This document shows positions 29,505 through 29,615 of a DNA stretch of 29,615 nucleotides, piece by piece. The notes beneath the pieces are model-generated. The model did no database searches, was not told the origin of the DNA, and was given only the letters and a program-made list of their open reading frames with translations. A program made the position numbers and the translations under genes. Numbering within the stretch: position 1 is the stretch's first letter; every line of letters starts with the position of its first letter. This DNA comes from a virus. The stretch is taken from the IMG/VR virus record IMGVR_UViG_3300033145_000608, positions 1 through 29,615 of that record, one strand, 5' to 3'.

Positions 29505-29615
29505 TTGGATCAAGCCGCGATTAATACTGATATTCAGCATTCGTTCCGGTTCTTCAATAAATATGCCGGACAGATTTATCCCGCACAATCTACAAAGGCA
29601 TTTATTGCACTGCAT
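29505..29615. other. probable host flank with a possible interrupted gene
   Basis: Beyond the likely phage end, a plus-strand frame stays open from a TGA at 29490 to the window edge (reading ALDQAAINTDIQHSFRFFNK and onward), with protein-like composition. The minus strand is also open for much of this length. It may be part of a host gene split by insertion, but 110 bp is too short to decide. Confidence 0.4.

Noticed and set aside
1-29615. CRISPR arrays, tRNA and rRNA genes
   Set aside because: No regular repeat-spacer arrays, tRNA-like cloverleaf or rRNA segments were recognised by eye; a tRNA scan was not possible.

Overview
The window is most of an integrated Mu-type transposable phage with a non-contractile (siphovirus-like) tail, carrying a complete diversity-generating retroelement (DGR). 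Nearly every gene lies on the minus strand and reads right to left; only the repressor is on the plus strand. The host cannot be named. Two signal-peptide proteins, one ending in an outer-membrane-like C-terminus, and clear Shine-Dalgarno sites suggest a Gram-negative bacterium of moderate GC, perhaps of the Bacteroidota/FCB type (inference). DGR-bearing Mu-like siphophages are known from Bacteroides (hankyphages), and this phage has the same general plan.

Right end (29243-29615): three same-direction copies of a transposase-site-like repeat are spaced 42 and 92 bp apart, as in the Mu left end. The last ~110 bp are probably host DNA. Switch (28482-29242): a CI-type repressor diverges from the early operon. 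The early promoter has a perfect TTGACA/TATATT pair whose 17-bp spacer is exactly a CTTAAC-GGGTT-GTTAAG type palindrome (operator).

Early/middle region (19920-28340): regulatory and unknown genes, MuA-like DDE transposase, MuB-like ATPase, GemA-like protein, DUF3164 protein, small zinc-binding and membrane proteins, including a 59-residue zinc-finger gene hidden between its neighbours. A strong terminator ends this unit at 19902-19939. Two genes with identical leaders then sit between two terminators (19135-19841) and look like an accessory 'moron' cassette.

Late region (1-19056): large terminase, DUF935 portal, neck and tail-completion proteins, DUF1804 small terminase, ClpP-type head protease with an in-frame scaffold start, major capsid protein, a secreted protein, a lysis-like group (membrane protein, L,D-transpeptidase-like enzyme), then the DGR. 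The DGR consists of a variable C-type-lectin protein, template repeat, reverse transcriptase and a small coupled protein. After it come two paralogous tail-tube-like proteins, a tail assembly chaperone with a programmed -1 frameshift, tape measure, distal tail proteins, a tail fibre and a partial small structural gene at the left edge. The other phage end lies beyond base 1.

The most informative signals are: DGR repeats that differ at 19 positions, every one an adenine of the template strand; the canonical T-TTT-TTG slippery heptamer with an 80-codon open extension; the operator built into the early promoter; and the Mu-like attachment end.
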